A stretch of 64,000 bases of DNA from positions 6,014,001 to 6,078,000 of the forward strand of contig NZ_CP062165.1 of assembly GCF_014844075.1 (NCBI RefSeq). The letters are read 5' to 3'. The notes beneath the pieces were generated by a model, which did not search any database, was not told the origin of the DNA, and worked only from the letters and a program-made list of their open reading frames with translations. Position numbers and translations under genes: made by a program. Every line of letters begins with the position of its first letter. The stretch's first letter is position 1. This document shows, piece by piece, positions 33,147-42,366 of this stretch. Source of the stretch: Paenibacillus sp. JNUCC-31 (lineage in GTDB: Bacteria; Bacillota; Bacilli; Paenibacillales; Paenibacillaceae).

Positions 33147-34265
33147 TCACGGCGAGGGAGTGGCAGACGCTTTGCTCGCCTTTTTGTTTTTTCCAAAACG
33201 CATCCAGTATATAACAACATAGAATATAGGCATACATTCGATAAGCACGCCATATGCAGCAATGGCATAAGAACGAATAGCCATTTCATAGGCAGCCGCA
33301 TCTTTTGCATATTGAAGTACAAAAGAGGCGGCCGTTCCTGCAAGCAGATAGACGACTGTTTTATTCTGACGGACCCCTGTTAGTTTGGCGAGGCAAACGG
33401 AGGCTACGTACAGCAGAAATGAACTGCGGGTAAACATCGTTGTAGACCAGATGGCAATCAGAAAAGGATCGAAATTATCCAGAAAATCGCCATAACGGGC
33501 AAAACGTATCATCTCCAGCAGCGGATAACGAAGACTACTGGCTTCATACGGTCCAAAACTCATCAAGGTAAACATCCAGAACACGATAATAAATATCGCA
33601 AGCGTTAAGCCTGCGAATAACATACTTCTCAAAAGTGGACGTCTGAAAGCAACAGCGGGGGCGAGGAACAGAAACATCATCCATTCAGAAAACCAGGGCA
33701 TGGTTGAAAACGAACCTGTGATAATTTCTCCCAGATCATGATGAGTTAACATGGCGAGCAGAACATCCGTATTCCCCCCGCCCGTTACCGCAGGCATGAT
33801 AATAGTGGACGTGAAGATTTGAACCAGAAATATGCCCTCTGACAAATAGACGATCGTAATCAAACCTGAGCGTGCCGAAAGACTGATACATAAAACGGTT
33901 ATGGTTGCTGTTAGCCAGATGGGTGTCTCGGGCATGTACATGGATTGCAAAAAAACGATGAAATTCTCCACATCAATGGATATCAAATACAGGCACAGCA
34001 ACACAATGAGACCGAGGAACAACTTGTGAATGACCTTGCCTACAATTTCTTCCCCAAAATCAATCCAGGGCCGATCCGGATGCACAGCCCCCAGTCTGTA
34101 AGTGAAAAACAGAAGAATCAGACTGATGGCGAACCCGCCAAGCGTGGATAACCATCCCTGATAACCGCTCATTTTGAACAATCGCTGAAGCAAAAACGCA
34201 ATAGGTGCGGAATATAGAAAGACAAACATAAAGCGGTAGGCCTGTCCGGCAGATAGTTTGATCAT
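33147..34265 (-). CDS. Spore germination permease (GerB/GerAB family)
   Basis: A 372-residue integral membrane protein of the GerAB/APC-like endospore germination family with about ten hydrophobic helices. It is the probable germinant-binding B subunit of a germinant receptor in the spore inner membrane. Motifs include the N-terminal LSAGQAYRFMFVF and the region PETPIWLTATITVLCISL. The C-terminal basic tail (FGKNKKASKAS) is encoded by DNA that also forms the terminator of the convergent gene. The order of the operon is A, C, small protein, B. Expression should be in the forespore under sigma-G. Confidence 0.9.
   Translation of the reverse strand: MIKLSAGQAYRFMFVFLYSAPIAFLLQRLFKMSGYQGWLSTLGGFAISLILLFFTYRLGAVHPDRPWIDFGEEIVGKVIHKLFLGLIVLLCLYLISIDVENFIVFLQSMYMPETPIWLTATITVLCISLSARSGLITIVYLSEGIFLVQIFTSTIIMPAVTGGGNTDVLLAMLTHHDLGEIITGSFSTMPWFSEWMMFLFLAPAVAFRRPLLRSMLFAGLTLAIFIIVFWMFTLMSFGPYEASSLRYPLLEMIRFARYGDFLDNFDPFLIAIWSTTMFTRSSFLLYVASVCLAKLTGVRQNKTVVYLLAGTAASFVLQYAKDAAAYEMAIRSYAIAAYGVLIECMPIFYVVIYWMRFGKNKKASKASATPSP
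33151..33192 (+). terminator. Terminator lying inside the 3' end of the opposing gerB-type gene
   Basis: GGCGAG pairs with CTCGCC (arms near 33151-33156 and 33175-33180), followed by TTTTTGTTTTTT. It ends the mutarotase-like gene, yet it occupies the last codons of the convergent germination permease gene, which stops at 33147. Confidence 0.8.
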
Positions 34266-34280
34266 GGCGTACTCCTTTCC

Positions 34281-34487
34281 TTAGCCCAAAAGGCGGTCTG
34301 CCCAGCCGAAGAGCAGCCTGATGATATCATTGGGATTAGGCCACCCCGGTACGGAGACCGCGAGGGTATTCCATACCAGAAATATCGCCAGCAGAATGAA
34401 ATAAGCCCGTTTCATCCCCTTTTTGCTGGACTTGATCAGGGGCCACTCCAATATGTACAGCACGGCAAACAAAACAACAGCTACCAT
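34281..34487 (-). CDS. Small two-helix membrane protein in the ger operon (possible D subunit)
   Basis: A 68-residue protein with two hydrophobic segments, AVVLFAVLYILEWPLI and YFILLAIFLVWNTLAV, joined by a basic loop (KSSKKGMKR), and a short C-terminal tail ending WADRLLG. GGAGG lies before its start, and it sits between the C- and B-type genes with short gaps. Many ger operons in Bacillus carry small two-helix D-subunit genes that modulate receptor activity. This fits that class by size, topology and position, but the assignment is by context. Confidence 0.7.
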   Translation of the reverse strand: MVAVVLFAVLYILEWPLIKSSKKGMKRAYFILLAIFLVWNTLAVSVPGWPNPNDIIRLLFGWADRLLG

Positions 34488-34534
34488 TCTATTTTCCTCC
34501 TAAGCGGCCTTGCGCTTGTCCTTCTCTGTTCTTA

Positions 34535-35686
34535 TCAGAAGCTGGACTCCGAACCTACGAACTGGATGTTGATTTTGGTATTAACCTGAAACTGCAATTC
34601 GTTTTTGACATACTCATTCCAAACGGGCCGCAGCTGTTCCCAGATTCGTGGATATGCCCACTCCAGTCGGTAACCGAGCATCAGAATATCGGCTTCTTTA
34701 CGTTGCCCCTTTCTTATCGCCTGTGTTAGATAGGCACTCACTTTTTCATTTGCCTTCTTTTCAATCGTTCGAACACCCACAATGTCTTTGACCTTGAGGA
34801 TGGGAATCACGGAATTTATCTCTGCTTTTCCGAGTAAAGTAATGTCAAAAAAAGGACGTCCATTGACAAGCCTGACCTTGATTTTGGAATTCAAATTGTA
34901 GACTGTCATGCTCGCTTTTTCTTTGTTGGTTTCCACGGAGACGGCTACGGTATCCAATTTGCGATTGGCCCAGGCAACGCTCCTCGTTTCCTCAGCCGGA
35001 ATAGAATCGACCATTTTCATCTGTTTAAAAAGAGCAGCCCCTACCTGACTGGTCCATTTTTTGCGAGCATTATTCTCACTTTCCATCGCAGTTTCTCTGC
35101 TTTGCAGCAAGGGGGCCGCAAAGCCCTGGTTCATTTTATCAGCGGTAAGTACACTGATTACTTGCGTTTTTAGCATATTTTCCTCGGTTGCAAATTCTCT
35201 TAGAACATCACTTGGTGTTTCTTCAAAAACGGGAGTTAGATCAGCTATATCTCTGGCTCTGCCCTTGGCAACCATGATGTAACTGCTCAGATGGAATAAG
35301 GGCTCACGTGAGATCCATTCCATCGTATCTTGAATTCCCTCTCTGGCGTATGCTTCTCCGAATACCACGACACGTGTGTGTCCCCAGGAAAGCTTGCGTG
35401 TGAGATCCGTTTGGATTTTCTCCATAGCATCAGCTATAGTGTATGCTGTTGCCGAAACGAGCGCATATGGATTTTTTCCAGATCCACCCGTACCTTCCGG
35501 TGAAATTCGATTGGGAAGTGGCATGCTTAGAGAAAGATCGATTTCACCCGGCTTCTCTCCTTTATCCACATACATGGCGGTTATAAAAGATCGTTCATTA
35601 ATTTCGACTTTGGACCAGCAGCCACTGCACATTAAAACGCACATCAACACGACAATCAGTTTGAGGGGCATCACTCCATATTTCAT
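34535..35686 (-). CDS. Spore germination lipoprotein (Ger(x)C family)
   Basis: A 383-residue C subunit of a germinant receptor. The signal peptide ends in the lipobox MCSGC (Cys23), giving a lipid anchor on the outer face of the spore inner membrane. Family patterns are GCWSKVEINERSFITAMYVD and the C-terminal EWAYPRIWEQLRPVWNEYV. Its ATG overlaps the TGA of the GerA-type gene by one base, implying translational coupling. A downstream ATG (codon 6) is an alternative start. Confidence 0.93.
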   Translation of the reverse strand: MKYGVMPLKLIVVLMCVLMCSGCWSKVEINERSFITAMYVDKGEKPGEIDLSLSMPLPNRISPEGTGGSGKNPYALVSATAYTIADAMEKIQTDLTRKLSWGHTRVVVFGEAYAREGIQDTMEWISREPLFHLSSYIMVAKGRARDIADLTPVFEETPSDVLREFATEENMLKTQVISVLTADKMNQGFAAPLLQSRETAMESENNARKKWTSQVGAALFKQMKMVDSIPAEETRSVAWANRKLDTVAVSVETNKEKASMTVYNLNSKIKVRLVNGRPFFDITLLGKAEINSVIPILKVKDIVGVRTIEKKANEKVSAYLTQAIRKGQRKEADILMLGYRLEWAYPRIWEQLRPVWNEYVKNELQFQVNTKINIQFVGSESSF

Positions 35687-37131
35687 CAGGTTTTTTGCCT
35701 CTTCTCATCCGTATCTACGTAGGCTGCCGGCCGCTTTTTCATCAGAAACCAGGGCACTCGAACGATGGTATCCTTGATATCACGCAGTATGAGAGGGGCG
35801 AAAGGCTGCATGTATGGAACGCCAAATGAGCGAAGACTGACCATATACGAATAGATCAGATAGATCGAGATCACTATGCCGAAGAGACCCAGGGTGCCAC
35901 CCATAAAGAGCACCGGAAAACGAAGCAGCCTGAAGGCCAGCCCCAGCTCGAAGTGCGGGATGATGAAAGCGGCGACACCTGTGATGGAAACAACGATAAC
36001 GAGTGGTGCTGATACGATTCCAGCCTGTACGGCTGCTTGTCCAATTACAATTCCGCCAATAATGGATACCGTCTGACCGAGCGGCTTCGGAATACGTATT
36101 CCTGCTTCGCGCAGACCTTCAAAGGTCACTTCCATAATGAGCGCTTCAATCAGAGCGGGAAAAGGGATATTTTCTCTCGCAGATGCGATGGTGATCAGCA
36201 GGTTGGTAGGAATGATCTCCGGATGAAATGTAGTTACGGCGACATAAAAGGATGGCAGCAGAAAGGCTATAAAGGCAAACAGCAGGCGGATCATTCGGAT
36301 AAAGGACGCAGAATGAAATCGTTGATAGTAATCTTCCGATGACTGCATCAACGAGAAAAAAGTAACCGGAATGAGCAGGGAGAAGGGGGTTCCGTCCTGC
36401 ATGACCCCAATCCGCCCTTCAACCAGTGCTGCGGCAACTGTATCAGGTCTCTCCGTATATTGATATTGTGGAAAAGGAGAGAGCGGATGGTCCTCAAGAA
36501 ATTCGGACAAATAACTCACACCCAAACTGCTATCCATATCAATATTACCGAGACTTTCCAATACGTTTTCCAGAATATCCGCTTTGCATAACCCTTGAAT
36601 ATATACAACGAATACCTCGGTCTTCGTATATTTTCCGATGGTGAATTTGATCATCTTGAGATCGGGATGTTTGATTTTGTGCCGGAGCAGTGACATATTT
36701 ACATGAATATCTTCAATGAAGGCTTCCTGAGGGCCGACAACCACGACTTCATTGGTGGATTCGGGCACCGAACGCCTTTGATAATTTTGAAGAGCAAAAT
36801 GAATCATGCCCGAAATACCTTCGATATATAAGGCCGCATTACCTGACACGAGATCATCCGCTATAGCTTCTGCTGATTCCGAGTGATGGCTGTTGAGCGT
36901 GAAAAATGATCCGGTCATGACACGAGTGATGAAGAGGGGATCCATTTCATTTCGTGAGGCCTCCTCAAGCAGCGGTTTGATGATGGCTTCTCGCATTGTA
37001 GGAGTATCCACGATAGACTGAATATAGAGGAGTTCACAGTGAAAGGGTCCAACTTGAAAAGGCTGATAGATCATGTCGGCAACACCCAATAGACGAGCTT
37101 TAACCTGTTCATAGATATTATCTGTTTCCAT
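35686..37131 (-). CDS. Spore germination protein (GerA family)
   Basis: A 481-residue A subunit of a germinant receptor. It has a large N-terminal soluble domain (1-260), a membrane domain of about five helices between 265 and 445, and a C-terminal cytoplasmic tail rich in basic residues. Typical segments are SLLRHKIKHPDLKM, EGRIGVMQDGTPFSLLIPV and the SYMVSLRSFGVPYMQPFAP motif. It is the first gene of the operon, with GGAGGAGG before the ATG and a sigma-G-like promoter directly upstream. Confidence 0.94.
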   Translation of the reverse strand: METDNIYEQVKARLLGVADMIYQPFQVGPFHCELLYIQSIVDTPTMREAIIKPLLEEASRNEMDPLFITRVMTGSFFTLNSHHSESAEAIADDLVSGNAALYIEGISGMIHFALQNYQRRSVPESTNEVVVVGPQEAFIEDIHVNMSLLRHKIKHPDLKMIKFTIGKYTKTEVFVVYIQGLCKADILENVLESLGNIDMDSSLGVSYLSEFLEDHPLSPFPQYQYTERPDTVAAALVEGRIGVMQDGTPFSLLIPVTFFSLMQSSEDYYQRFHSASFIRMIRLLFAFIAFLLPSFYVAVTTFHPEIIPTNLLITIASARENIPFPALIEALIMEVTFEGLREAGIRIPKPLGQTVSIIGGIVIGQAAVQAGIVSAPLVIVVSITGVAAFIIPHFELGLAFRLLRFPVLFMGGTLGLFGIVISIYLIYSYMVSLRSFGVPYMQPFAPLILRDIKDTIVRVPWFLMKKRPAAYVDTDEKRQKT

Positions 37132-37152
37132 TTCAGTTCCTCCTCCCTATGC

Positions 37153-37182
37153 TATAATGCTAAGCCGGTGACCTGACTATAG
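37153..37182 (-). promoter_or_regulatory. Sigma-G-like promoter of the ger operon
   Basis: On the - strand, CATTATA (37159-37153) matches the sigma-G -10 consensus CATNNTA. CTATA (37182-37178) matches four of five bases of the -35 consensus GNATR at 18-bp spacing. The predicted leader is very short, about 15 nt. Confidence 0.5.
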
Positions 37183-37342
37183 TGTGCGACGCTTCCAATG
37201 AAATATACTTTTTAGTTTGGATTATCGAAATATATTACAAACTTTGATGCAGATCATGAATGGGGAGATGATTAGCTGTGCTTTAAAATAAAAGGGTGGA
37301 ATGAATCAATAAAAGATTTTATATTTCGAAGGAGCTGAGAAG

Positions 37343-37840
37343 ATGGCTTATCGGATCAGACGGGCTGAGCTTGGCGATATTAACGAAGTGGCGCAGCTGT
37401 TCAATGAATACAGAATGTTTTACGATCAATCTACAGATCGGAAGGGGGCTAATGAATTTATTAGAGCGCGAATGTTGCAAAAGGAATCCGTAATTTTGAT
37501 TGCAGAATCCGAAGTGAATACAGACGATGGAGATGAGAGCAGCTTCGAGGACAAGCCTTTGTCCAGTGGATTCGCGGGATTTGTGCAGTTGTATCCCAGC
37601 TTTAGCTCGGTGTCGATGAGGCCCATTTGGGTGCTGAATGATCTGTATGTACATTCGGAGCATCGCCAGCGTGGAATTGCGCGAAAACTGTTGCAAGCCG
37701 CAAGGCAATGCGGGCAAGAGAGTGGGGCCGTTCGAATAATGCTCTCAACTGCGATAAGCAACAAGAAGGCTCAGGCATTATATGAGTCGGAGGGCTATAC
37801 GCTGGACACCGGATTCATGTATTATGAACTTCAAGTATAG
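37343..37840 (+). CDS. GNAT-family N-acetyltransferase
   Basis: A 165-residue acetyltransferase with the GNAT core: IRRAELGDINEVAQLFNEY at the N-terminus, the beta4 strand WVLNDLYVHSEHRQRGIARKLL holding the acetyl-CoA pyrophosphate loop (RQRGIA), and the C-terminal NKKAQALYESEGY. GAAGGAG precedes the ATG. It is divergent from the ger operon and followed by a TraX-like gene 49 bp on. Acceptor unknown. Confidence 0.88.
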   Translation: MAYRIRRAELGDINEVAQLFNEYRMFYDQSTDRKGANEFIRARMLQKESVILIAESEVNTDDGDESSFEDKPLSSGFAGFVQLYPSFSSVSMRPIWVLNDLYVHSEHRQRGIARKLLQAARQCGQESGAVRIMLSTAISNKKAQALYESEGYTLDTGFMYYELQV

Positions 37841-37889
37841 AAACGTATGGAGAACCCAAAGTCAGGGTAAGCGGAGGGATTAGCACAAA

Positions 37890-38510
37890 ATGATGCAGTG
37901 GATCGCTATGATCACCATGTTGATTGATCATATAGGAGCCGTTTTTTATCCGGAGGTAGGAGAACTGCGAATCATTGGTCGGATTGCATTTCCAATCTAT
38001 GCATTTGCCATTTACATCGGTTATAAACATACTCGCAACGTAAAAACATACATATGGCGATTGTTCTGGATGGCCATGATCTCCCAATTGCCGTTTATGG
38101 CGGCTTTTAATCATTACTCGTTGAATGTGGTCTGGACCTTGTGGTCGGCACTGCTTATATTGCTCGTTCTCGATAAGCTGCCAGCCCGTATATTGGGAAT
38201 TCCGATTGTAGTTGGGGCAGGATTGGTGATGGAGATCACCCATATGGATTATGGGATGTATGGTCTGCTCCTTGTATTGTTGTTCCGTTACTTCCAGGGA
38301 CCAGTACTGGTGATGGCCCATCTGCTCTTAAATATACTGTATATTTTTCTGCACAGCAGCTCCGTTCAGATGTACAGTGTAGTCGCTACCGCAGGAATCG
38401 CAATTGCCCAGTATTATAACGCAGGGTTCCGTCTGAAAGGACCCCGCTGGATTTGGCGTTATTTTTATCCTGCTCATCTGGCTGTCATTGCGTTGATCCG
38501 CTGGATTTAA
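37890..38510 (+). CDS. TraX-family membrane protein
   Basis: A 206-residue integral membrane protein with about six to seven helices. The start MMQWIAMITMLIDHIGAVF and RIAFPIYAFAIYIGYKHTRN are hallmarks of the TraX family, named after the F-pilin acetylase but widespread in Firmicutes as a probable membrane acyltransferase. No conjugation genes are nearby, so a role in transfer is unlikely. It ends near a bidirectional terminator. Confidence 0.85.
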   Translation: MMQWIAMITMLIDHIGAVFYPEVGELRIIGRIAFPIYAFAIYIGYKHTRNVKTYIWRLFWMAMISQLPFMAAFNHYSLNVVWTLWSALLILLVLDKLPARILGIPIVVGAGLVMEITHMDYGMYGLLLVLLFRYFQGPVLVMAHLLLNILYIFLHSSSVQMYSVVATAGIAIAQYYNAGFRLKGPRWIWRYFYPAHLAVIALIRWI

Positions 38511-38526
38511 GAAGTCTTCATGAAGA

Positions 38527-38575
38527 AAGAAACCACCTCATCCGTCATCACTGACATTGAGGTGGCTTCTTTGTA
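38527..38575. terminator. Bidirectional terminator
   Basis: CCACCTCA and TGAGGTGG form the stem, with T-rich tails on both strands (TTCTTTG on +, TTTCTTTC on -). It separates the TraX-like gene from the convergent NRPS-like gene. Confidence 0.8.
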
Positions 38576-38613
38576 TTTATCCATGGATGCAACATGCATT
38601 CACTTTATTGGTC

Positions 38614-41600
38614 TTACTCTATCACTGGAGAAGTGCCCGAATGCGGTCGGACGGCTTTAGGGAAATAGCCAATCTCGATGGCATGCTCCAGCATTTTTGA
38701 GATGAACCGATCATCCGTTTTGGCGCAGGAGATTCCGGCTGGTTCCACATAGGCAGTTGTTACAGGAGAGGCATAGACGTATGCAGAATCCTTGGCACCG
38801 TCTCCTTCAAGCTGGGCGATCGCCAGTTGAAGCGCCTCAGGGTCCTTGCTGACACTGCCATCGAACAGCCAGTTGGTGTACTCTGCAAATGGCAGGGTCT
38901 CCACTTCATAACCGGCCCGGTTCACAGAACGGATCAGATCGTCATAGCTGATAGGCTCCGGATTACAGATATGGAATACTCGTCCAGCCGTATCCTGACG
39001 TAAAGCCAGATATGCAATTGCCTGACTCGCATAATCAATAGGTGTAAAATCAACCATCCAGTCGGCTGCCGGAGCCTTGCCCAGCAATAACATCGCTTTA
39101 ATCATACGATAAAAGGCGTTGCTATCAATGTTGGATTGGAAACGTCCCGTTTCAGAATGACAGGTCAGATTACCTGCACGATAGATACTTACAGGTACAC
39201 CTTCTTCAGCAGCAATCATAAGCACTTTCTCAGCTTCAAGCTTGCTGTCCGAGTACAGGTTGTCCACGTGCAGATCCGCAGGGAATCGGTCATATTGCAA
39301 TGAGGACTCCCACTGTCCACTGAGTGCAAGATCTTCCGGTATCCCCATTGTGGATACATGGTGGAAGGAGGCACCCGGTTTGTGGCGAACGAGTTTAAGT
39401 AATGCAATGGTTCCATCTACATTGGTTTTGGCGAATTGCGCTGCATCCCCGAAATGTCGTACATCAGCAGCACAATGAATGACCCGGTCTATTCTTTCTT
39501 GCACGTAAGTCGTCTGCTCCGCTGAAAGACCAAGATTCGGCTGTTCCAGATCGCCTTCGATGATCTCGACGCGGGATCCGAGGAGAGGCAGCACTTCTGG
39601 TCCAAAGTAACCTTCCATTACGCTGCTCAGCCGTTCCATCGCAGAGCTTCCGTCTGCAGGGCGGCGAACAAGAGTATAGATACGTGTATTCGAAGTTAGA
39701 ATCAGCTGTTGCAGCACATGGGATCCGAGATATCCGGTAGCCCCGGTCAGGAGCACATGCTCGGGATTCAGAATTTCCGGATATCCAATCTGAGATGAAA
39801 GCTCTACAGGATGTTCCGATAATTGGGTAATCACCCCGTCATTTACTGGTGAGTGAGTCGTTTCCTCTGCAGTGTGAGCCAGCGTCTCCACACGCTGTGC
39901 CAGGGCACGAATCGTCTTCTCGGCAAAAAAGTCGGCAATTTTCAGCTGCGGATAATGCGGCTTCAGAATGACCAGCACATGGATGACCCGAAGTGAATCG
40001 CCGCCAATGGCGAAGAAGCTGTCTTCCACACCAAAGTCATCATGCTGAAGAATTTCTTTCCAGGCTTCCAGGATAATCGCTTCGGTTTCCGTCTCCGGCA
40101 GCACCCGATCAGGCCGATCTTCATGACGCTCTACATGGGGGAGGGACACCATCGCTTTGCGATTGATTTTTCCTGTTGGTGCAATCGGCATTTCATCCAG
40201 CTGACATATCCATTTAGGTACAAAATAGGATGGGAGCTTCTCGGTTAGCTCGGCTTTGATGTCAGCAACGGAAAGTGTACTGCCATCTTTGGATGTAAAG
40301 TACCCTACAAGCATGTTTTGACCATCGGATTCCTTCTTGGGAATGACGGCGACATCCTGAACCTGATCCAGACGGGCAAAATGGTCTTCGATCTCCCCGA
40401 TCTCAATCCGGTGACCACGAATCTTTAACTGTGAGTCGCTGCGCCCGACATATTCCAGCAATCCGTTATCAAGCATTTTGGCTATATCGCCAGACTTATA
40501 GATTTTCTCATCGATGGCAAACGGATTATCAATGAACGCCTGTGCTGTGCGCTCCGGCTGGTTCAGATAACCTTTGGCGAGTGCTGGTGTTGCGATATAC
40601 ACCTCGCCCGGCACACCTACCGGGCAGAGTTGCTGTTCTTCATTGACGATATACACTTTATAATTATGAATCGGTCTGCCAATTGGAATGTTAACGACAC
40701 TGTCCGGAACTTGCTCGCTAATTCGGTGAGTCGCTGTTGCTACCGTACATTCCGTAGGACCATATACATTGACGATATCAATCTGATTGCCGAATTTGCG
40801 CTGGAAGGCACGAACCTGCTCTCCATAGAGAGCTTCTCCAGCCACGGTGATGATTTTGACTTTGGCCAGCTTGTGGAAACCTTCGTCCGACAGGAAGGAA
40901 GCAAGCTGGTTGAAAAAGATGGTAGGCAGTATCGTAATAATCGTTGTGCCTGTTCGTTCAATTGCACTCGCAAACTCTTCAACGGATACACGTTCTTCCG
41001 CCGATAACAGGTACAGCTCTGCTCCGTAGAACAAGGCGCCAATCGTATCCCACACCGATGCATCAAAGCTATATGTAGCAAACTGGGTTAATACGTCACC
41101 TGGTTTAATATCGCAATCCCGTTGCACGACACTACCGAGATTGGCAACACCCCGATGGGCAATAAGTGCACCTTTGGGCTTACCGGTAGACCCTGAGGTA
41201 TAGATGATATATGCCAAGTCATCTGGCTGAATATCCAGATTGGGGTTGCTTGCTGCAAATCCGGCCAGGCGTCCGTCCACGGCCAGAATTTGGCGAACCG
41301 TAGGAATACCTGAGAATAACCGTGCGGCTTCAGGTAAAGAGGACTCCTTGGTCAGGACAAATGATGAAGCTGTATCTTCGACAATATAACTGTTTCGTTC
41401 TTGTGGATGCTCAGGATCGACAGGAACATACACGCCGCCAGCCTTGAGAATACCGAGCAAAGAAATAATCGTTTCCAGGCTCCGCTCCATAAAGATGCTG
41501 ACAAATTCCCCTTTTTGCAATCCGTTTGATAACAGCACACGGGCAACCTGATTGGCACGTTCGTTCAACTCTCTATACGTGTAACGACCGGTTGGGGAAG

Positions 41601-42321
41601 TAATTGCCGGTGATTCAGGATATTCGGCTGCTGTTGCTTCAAACCAGCCATGAATCGTCTGATGCTCTGGTTCGAGAACGGTGGTGTCATTCATTTCTCT
41701 GTATAACAACCGGTCTGAAGCGGACAAAATGTCCACTGTACCGATTGCTTTATTTTGATCTCGCAACATGGCGAGAAGAAGAGTCCGATAATACTCTGCA
41801 TATCTTGTGACCGTGGATTCATTCAGAAGTGAACTGTCGTAGAACAGATCCAGAATGAGCATATCCTGATCATCACGAATGTTCCAGTTTAACACTTGAG
41901 GAGCCTGAGGCAGCTGTACACGGTTAAACATGAACAGGGTTTCCGGAATTTCTTTGGTTTGAAGCAAATTATGGAGCTGGAGATGATCTGAAATCTGACG
42001 CATCAGCTCACTGAAAGTTAACTTGCCCTGAATCTGCACCAACACACGGGAAGCAGCATGATCTGGAGCCAGTGTGCCAATGGCGATTTCCTGTTCACCT
42101 GATAAACGGAACAATAATGCTGCATACGCAGACAATAACGCAGGGTAAACGTCTTCTGATCCATATTTTTGATGAAGTTCCCGACTTAGCGACGTTTCTA
42201 ATGGAATATGAGCGGACTCATAAGAGAAGCTTTGTTGACGGCGCCCATAATCCAGTGGAATCTGAAGAACCGGCAGGCCAGATTCCATGGTATGGGAAGA
42301 CGATGATTGATTTTCGACCAC
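38614..42321 (-). CDS. Single-module NRPS-like protein: condensation remnant, adenylation, carrier, thioester reductase
   Basis: About 1235 residues. Residues 20-200 resemble the C-terminal half of a condensation domain but lack the HHxxxDG catalytic motif. An adenylation domain (about 220-725) has YIIYTSGSTGKPKG, YGPTECT, GRSDSQLKIRGHRIE and the catalytic Lys in PTGKINRK. By eye the specificity pocket reads D-A-W-T-T-A-V-V-A-K, beginning like aromatic-type pockets; this is tentative. A peptidyl carrier domain has the phosphopantetheine Ser in FFAIGGDSLR. The C-terminal thioester reductase (about 855-1235) has TGATGYLGSH and the YSDSK catalytic pair. The predicted product is an amino-acyl aldehyde or alcohol. 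GTG 42321 follows AAGGAGG; TTG 42354 opens the frame but lacks a ribosome site. Confidence 0.88.
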   Translation of the reverse strand: MVENQSSSSHTMESGLPVLQIPLDYGRRQQSFSYESAHIPLETSLSRELHQKYGSEDVYPALLSAYAALLFRLSGEQEIAIGTLAPDHAASRVLVQIQGKLTFSELMRQISDHLQLHNLLQTKEIPETLFMFNRVQLPQAPQVLNWNIRDDQDMLILDLFYDSSLLNESTVTRYAEYYRTLLLAMLRDQNKAIGTVDILSASDRLLYREMNDTTVLEPEHQTIHGWFEATAAEYPESPAITSPTGRYTYRELNERANQVARVLLSNGLQKGEFVSIFMERSLETIISLLGILKAGGVYVPVDPEHPQERNSYIVEDTASSFVLTKESSLPEAARLFSGIPTVRQILAVDGRLAGFAASNPNLDIQPDDLAYIIYTSGSTGKPKGALIAHRGVANLGSVVQRDCDIKPGDVLTQFATYSFDASVWDTIGALFYGAELYLLSAEERVSVEEFASAIERTGTTIITILPTIFFNQLASFLSDEGFHKLAKVKIITVAGEALYGEQVRAFQRKFGNQIDIVNVYGPTECTVATATHRISEQVPDSVVNIPIGRPIHNYKVYIVNEEQQLCPVGVPGEVYIATPALAKGYLNQPERTAQAFIDNPFAIDEKIYKSGDIAKMLDNGLLEYVGRSDSQLKIRGHRIEIGEIEDHFARLDQVQDVAVIPKKESDGQNMLVGYFTSKDGSTLSVADIKAELTEKLPSYFVPKWICQLDEMPIAPTGKINRKAMVSLPHVERHEDRPDRVLPETETEAIILEAWKEILQHDDFGVEDSFFAIGGDSLRVIHVLVILKPHYPQLKIADFFAEKTIRALAQRVETLAHTAEETTHSPVNDGVITQLSEHPVELSSQIGYPEILNPEHVLLTGATGYLGSHVLQQLILTSNTRIYTLVRRPADGSSAMERLSSVMEGYFGPEVLPLLGSRVEIIEGDLEQPNLGLSAEQTTYVQERIDRVIHCAADVRHFGDAAQFAKTNVDGTIALLKLVRHKPGASFHHVSTMGIPEDLALSGQWESSLQYDRFPADLHVDNLYSDSKLEAEKVLMIAAEEGVPVSIYRAGNLTCHSETGRFQSNIDSNAFYRMIKAMLLLGKAPAADWMVDFTPIDYASQAIAYLALRQDTAGRVFHICNPEPISYDDLIRSVNRAGYEVETLPFAEYTNWLFDGSVSKDPEALQLAIAQLEGDGAKDSAYVYASPVTTAYVEPAGISCAKTDDRFISKMLEHAIEIGYFPKAVRPHSGTSPVIE

Positions 42322-42366
42322 TTCAGTTGTTCCTCCTTGGTTCAAACCGTTCAAATGTGGATTGAA

